NCBI RefSeq assembly: GCF_021165955.1
Contig: NZ_CP088952.1
Span: 2,108,001 to 2,172,000 of the forward strand
Length of the DNA stretch: 64,000 bases
Reading direction: 5' to 3'
Origin: Massilia endophytica
GTDB lineage: Bacteria; Pseudomonadota; Gammaproteobacteria; Burkholderiales; Burkholderiaceae_D
Position numbers and translations under genes: made by a program. Shown here piece by piece: positions 62,234-64,000 of this stretch (position 1 is the stretch's first letter; each line of letters starts with the position of its first letter). A model generated the notes under the pieces. That model did not search any database. It was not told where the DNA came from and saw nothing but the letters and a program-made list of their open reading frames with translations.

Positions 62234-63277
62234 TTACTTCTTCGTTGAAATGGTGGGCTGCGCGGCGGCCTGGCCTTCGGCAGGCGTCACGCACACTTCG
62301 GCATCCAGCTTCGCCAGATTGGTTTCGCCAGCCTTGGCCTGCTGCGCCTTGGCGGCGGCGTCGATGGACACGCGGCGCATGTCATGGTGCATCTGCTCGC
62401 TCATGCAGACGGAGCCCGGCGTGACGCAGCGGTTCACGATGGCGTCGTACAGGTCATGGTCCACGTCCGCGTAGCGGCGCACGGGTTCGCGCTCGCTCGG
62501 CTTCTCCAGCTGCATATAGGCCGCGCGGGTCAGCGCGCTGCCGGCAGCCTTGGTTTTTGCCACGTACTCGTCGAAGTCCTGCTGGGTCACGCCGTGGTAC
62601 TTGAAGCGCATGTGCGAGAAGCCCGCGCCGCTGTAGTTGGACGAGAAGCCGTCGTACACGCCAACCTTGTTCATCACCGCGTTCAGCTGGGTTTCCATGC
62701 CCGGCATCGCGTAGATCATCCCGGCCAGCGAAGGAATATAGAAAGCGTTCATCACGGTCGACGCCGAGATCTTGAACTTGATCGGGCGGTCGATGGGGGT
62801 CACCAGCTCGTTGACGGTGGCGATGCCCTGCTCCGGATAGATGAAGAGCCATTTCCAGTCCAGCGCCACCACTTCCACGATCATGGGCGCGGTGCCCGCG
62901 GCGACGGGACGGTTCTCGTCCAGGCGCTGGAGGGGACGGTAGGGATCGAGCAGGTGGGTGCTGATCCAGGTGATCGCACCGAGCACGATAATCAGCAGCA
63001 GGGGCACGCCCCAGATCACCAGTTCCAGCTTGGTGGAATGGTCCCAGTCCGGATCGTACTTGGCGGCGGTGTTATTTTTACGATAACGCCAGGCGAAGAG
63101 CAGCGTCAGGATAATGACCGGGACAACGATAAGCAGCATCAGGAGGGTGGCCACGATGACCAGGTGCGCCTGCTGCTGGGCGATATCGCCCGCCGGATTG
63201 AGCACCACGGTGTTGCAGCCTGCCAGCAGCACCAGTGGAAGAAGCAACAGTCCGCGCCAATGTTTCATATATTTCAT
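62234..63277 (-). CDS. cyoA: Cytochrome bo3 quinol oxidase subunit II (lipoprotein)
   Basis: This 347-residue protein has a lipoprotein signal with lipobox LAGC (Cys 21), two transmembrane helices (about 40-65 and 85-110) and a periplasmic cupredoxin-type domain. The CuA ligands of cytochrome c oxidase are absent, as expected for a quinol oxidase. FYIPSLAGMIYAMPGMETQLNAV matches CyoA. It is the first gene of the leftward oxidase operon. No cyoE is seen after cyoD in this window; the space is taken by SURF1 and the redox two-component genes. An ATG three codons in is an alternative start. Confidence 0.94.
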   Translation of the reverse strand: MKYMKHWRGLLLLPLVLLAGCNTVVLNPAGDIAQQQAHLVIVATLLMLLIVVPVIILTLLFAWRYRKNNTAAKYDPDWDHSTKLELVIWGVPLLLIIVLGAITWISTHLLDPYRPLQRLDENRPVAAGTAPMIVEVVALDWKWLFIYPEQGIATVNELVTPIDRPIKFKISASTVMNAFYIPSLAGMIYAMPGMETQLNAVMNKVGVYDGFSSNYSGAGFSHMRFKYHGVTQQDFDEYVAKTKAAGSALTRAAYMQLEKPSEREPVRRYADVDHDLYDAIVNRCVTPGSVCMSEQMHHDMRRVSIDAAAKAQQAKAGETNLAKLDAEVCVTPAEGQAAAQPTISTKK

Positions 63278-63343
63278 GCAGTAAGTGCGCTACAGAGGGT
63301 GGAGATCGTGCTACTGTACCGGGACGGGCTTCTTTGCGGAATT

Positions 63344-63356
63344 GGACACATTGTCC
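63344..63356. promoter_or_regulatory. Palindrome GGACA-CAT-TGTCC between cyoA and the divergent MFS gene
   Basis: A perfect 5-bp inverted repeat with a 3-base spacer lies 67 bases upstream of cyoA and 47 bases upstream of the divergent transporter. The spacing suits a dimeric regulator, but I cannot assign one; it is not an FNR/ANR-type TTGAT...ATCAA site. Confidence 0.35.
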
Positions 63357-63402
63357 CAGGCCGCGGGACCCGTGGAATAACGACTTAAAGAGAGACAGAA
63401 AC

Positions 63403-64000
63403 ATGGCCACACCGACTTCCATTGGCGGCGACATGAGCGCCGATTATCAGCCAAGTCCAACCAGCCAGGGCGCACGCAACGTCAACGCCCGCGATGGCCA
63501 GATCGCCCCCGGCGAGATCGCAGTAGGCGTCGTGATCGGGCGCGCTTCCGAGTACTTCGACTTCTTTGTATACGCCATCGCCTCCGTGCTGGTGTTCCCC
63601 TCCATCTTCTTCCCCTTCCAGGACAGGCTGGATGGAACGCTGTATTCCTTTGCCATTTTTGCACTGGCATTTATTGCAAGGCCTTTCGGCACCGTGACCC
63701 TGATGGCGATCCAGAAGCGCTTCGGGCGCGAGGCCAAGCTCACCATCGCCCTCTTCCTGCTGGGCGGCTCCACCGTTGGCATGGCCTTCCTGCCGACGTA
63801 CGCGGAACTGGGCGCGGCCTCCATCGTCTTCCTCTCGCTGCTGCGCATCGGCCAGGGCATTGCGCTGGGCGGATCGTGGGACGGCCTGCCTTCCCTGCTC
63901 GCGCTGAACGCCCCGCAGCAGAAGCGCGGCTGGTACGCGATGCTCGGCCAATTGGGCGCGCCGGTGGGCTTCATCGTGGCCGCGGGCCTCTTCGCCTATA
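63403..64000 (+). CDS. MFS transporter, metabolite:H+ symporter (MHS) type, 3' truncated by window edge
   Basis: The visible 199 residues begin at an ATG preceded by a purine-rich AAAGAGAGAC stretch. After a hydrophilic N-terminus of about 35 residues come GRASEYFDFFVYAIAS, FAIFALAFIARPFGT, FGREAKLTIALFLLGGSTVGMAF and SLLRIGQGIALGGSWDG. These are the signatures of MHS-family symporters for organic acids and similar solutes. The frame stays open to base 64000. It is transcribed divergently from the quinol oxidase operon. The substrate is unknown. Confidence 0.88.
   Translation, partial: MATPTSIGGDMSADYQPSPTSQGARNVNARDGQIAPGEIAVGVVIGRASEYFDFFVYAIASVLVFPSIFFPFQDRLDGTLYSFAIFALAFIARPFGTVTLMAIQKRFGREAKLTIALFLLGGSTVGMAFLPTYAELGAASIVFLSLLRIGQGIALGGSWDGLPSLLALNAPQQKRGWYAMLGQLGAPVGFIVAAGLFAY

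Overview
The window is a high-GC, densely coded chromosomal segment from a Gram-negative proteobacterium. The bo3-type quinol oxidase operon with a RegB/RegA-type two-component pair, the TonB-dependent receptor and the codon style fit a betaproteobacterium of the Massilia/Duganella type (Oxalobacteraceae). This placement is inference from gene content and not a database match.

Layout. Positions 1-1564 hold the tail of an unknown gene and a secreted PA-domain metalloprotease-like protein. Positions 1568-4754 (minus strand) hold two secreted proteins, an MFS transporter and a small helical protein. Positions 4874-11102 (plus) form a signalling block: two paralogous periplasmic ABC-substrate-binding-like proteins, then a very large hybrid histidine kinase with receiver, HPt, GGDEF and EAL domains, closed by a clear terminator. 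Positions 11316-14762 encode a ThDP-dependent enzyme of the acetolactate synthase family, tightly coupled to two short citrate-synthase-fold proteins that seem to lack key catalytic histidines. Positions 14838-16943 encode a TonB-dependent receptor.

The centre (17533-54884) is a large nonribosomal peptide synthetase locus. Two giant synthetases of 6121 and 5878 residues are followed by a translationally coupled EntS-like MFS exporter. I read eleven modules. Module 1 starts with a truncated condensation domain. Modules 9 and 11 have condensation domains with the dual epimerisation/condensation signature. The line ends in a tandem thioesterase. Reading the specificity residues by eye gives Ala-Thr-Glx?-Glx?-X-X-Tyr-D-X-Glx?-D-Tyr-Phe, probably released as a macrocycle or linear undecapeptide. 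The locus records recent rearrangement: a 3141-bp tandem duplication makes modules 5 and 6 near-identical, and the adenylation domain of module 9 is a near-copy of that of module 4. I do not recognise a known product with this predicted sequence.

Positions 54871-56512 (minus) hold a small secreted protein, an AraC-type regulator and a SnoaL-like protein. Positions 56609-63277 (minus) hold cyoABCD, SURF1, a RegB/PrrB-type redox sensor kinase and its RegA/PrrA-type regulator, probably one operon that joins a quinol oxidase to its redox regulation. A divergent MFS (MHS family) gene runs off the right edge. I saw no tRNA, rRNA, insertion sequence, phage gene or CRISPR array.
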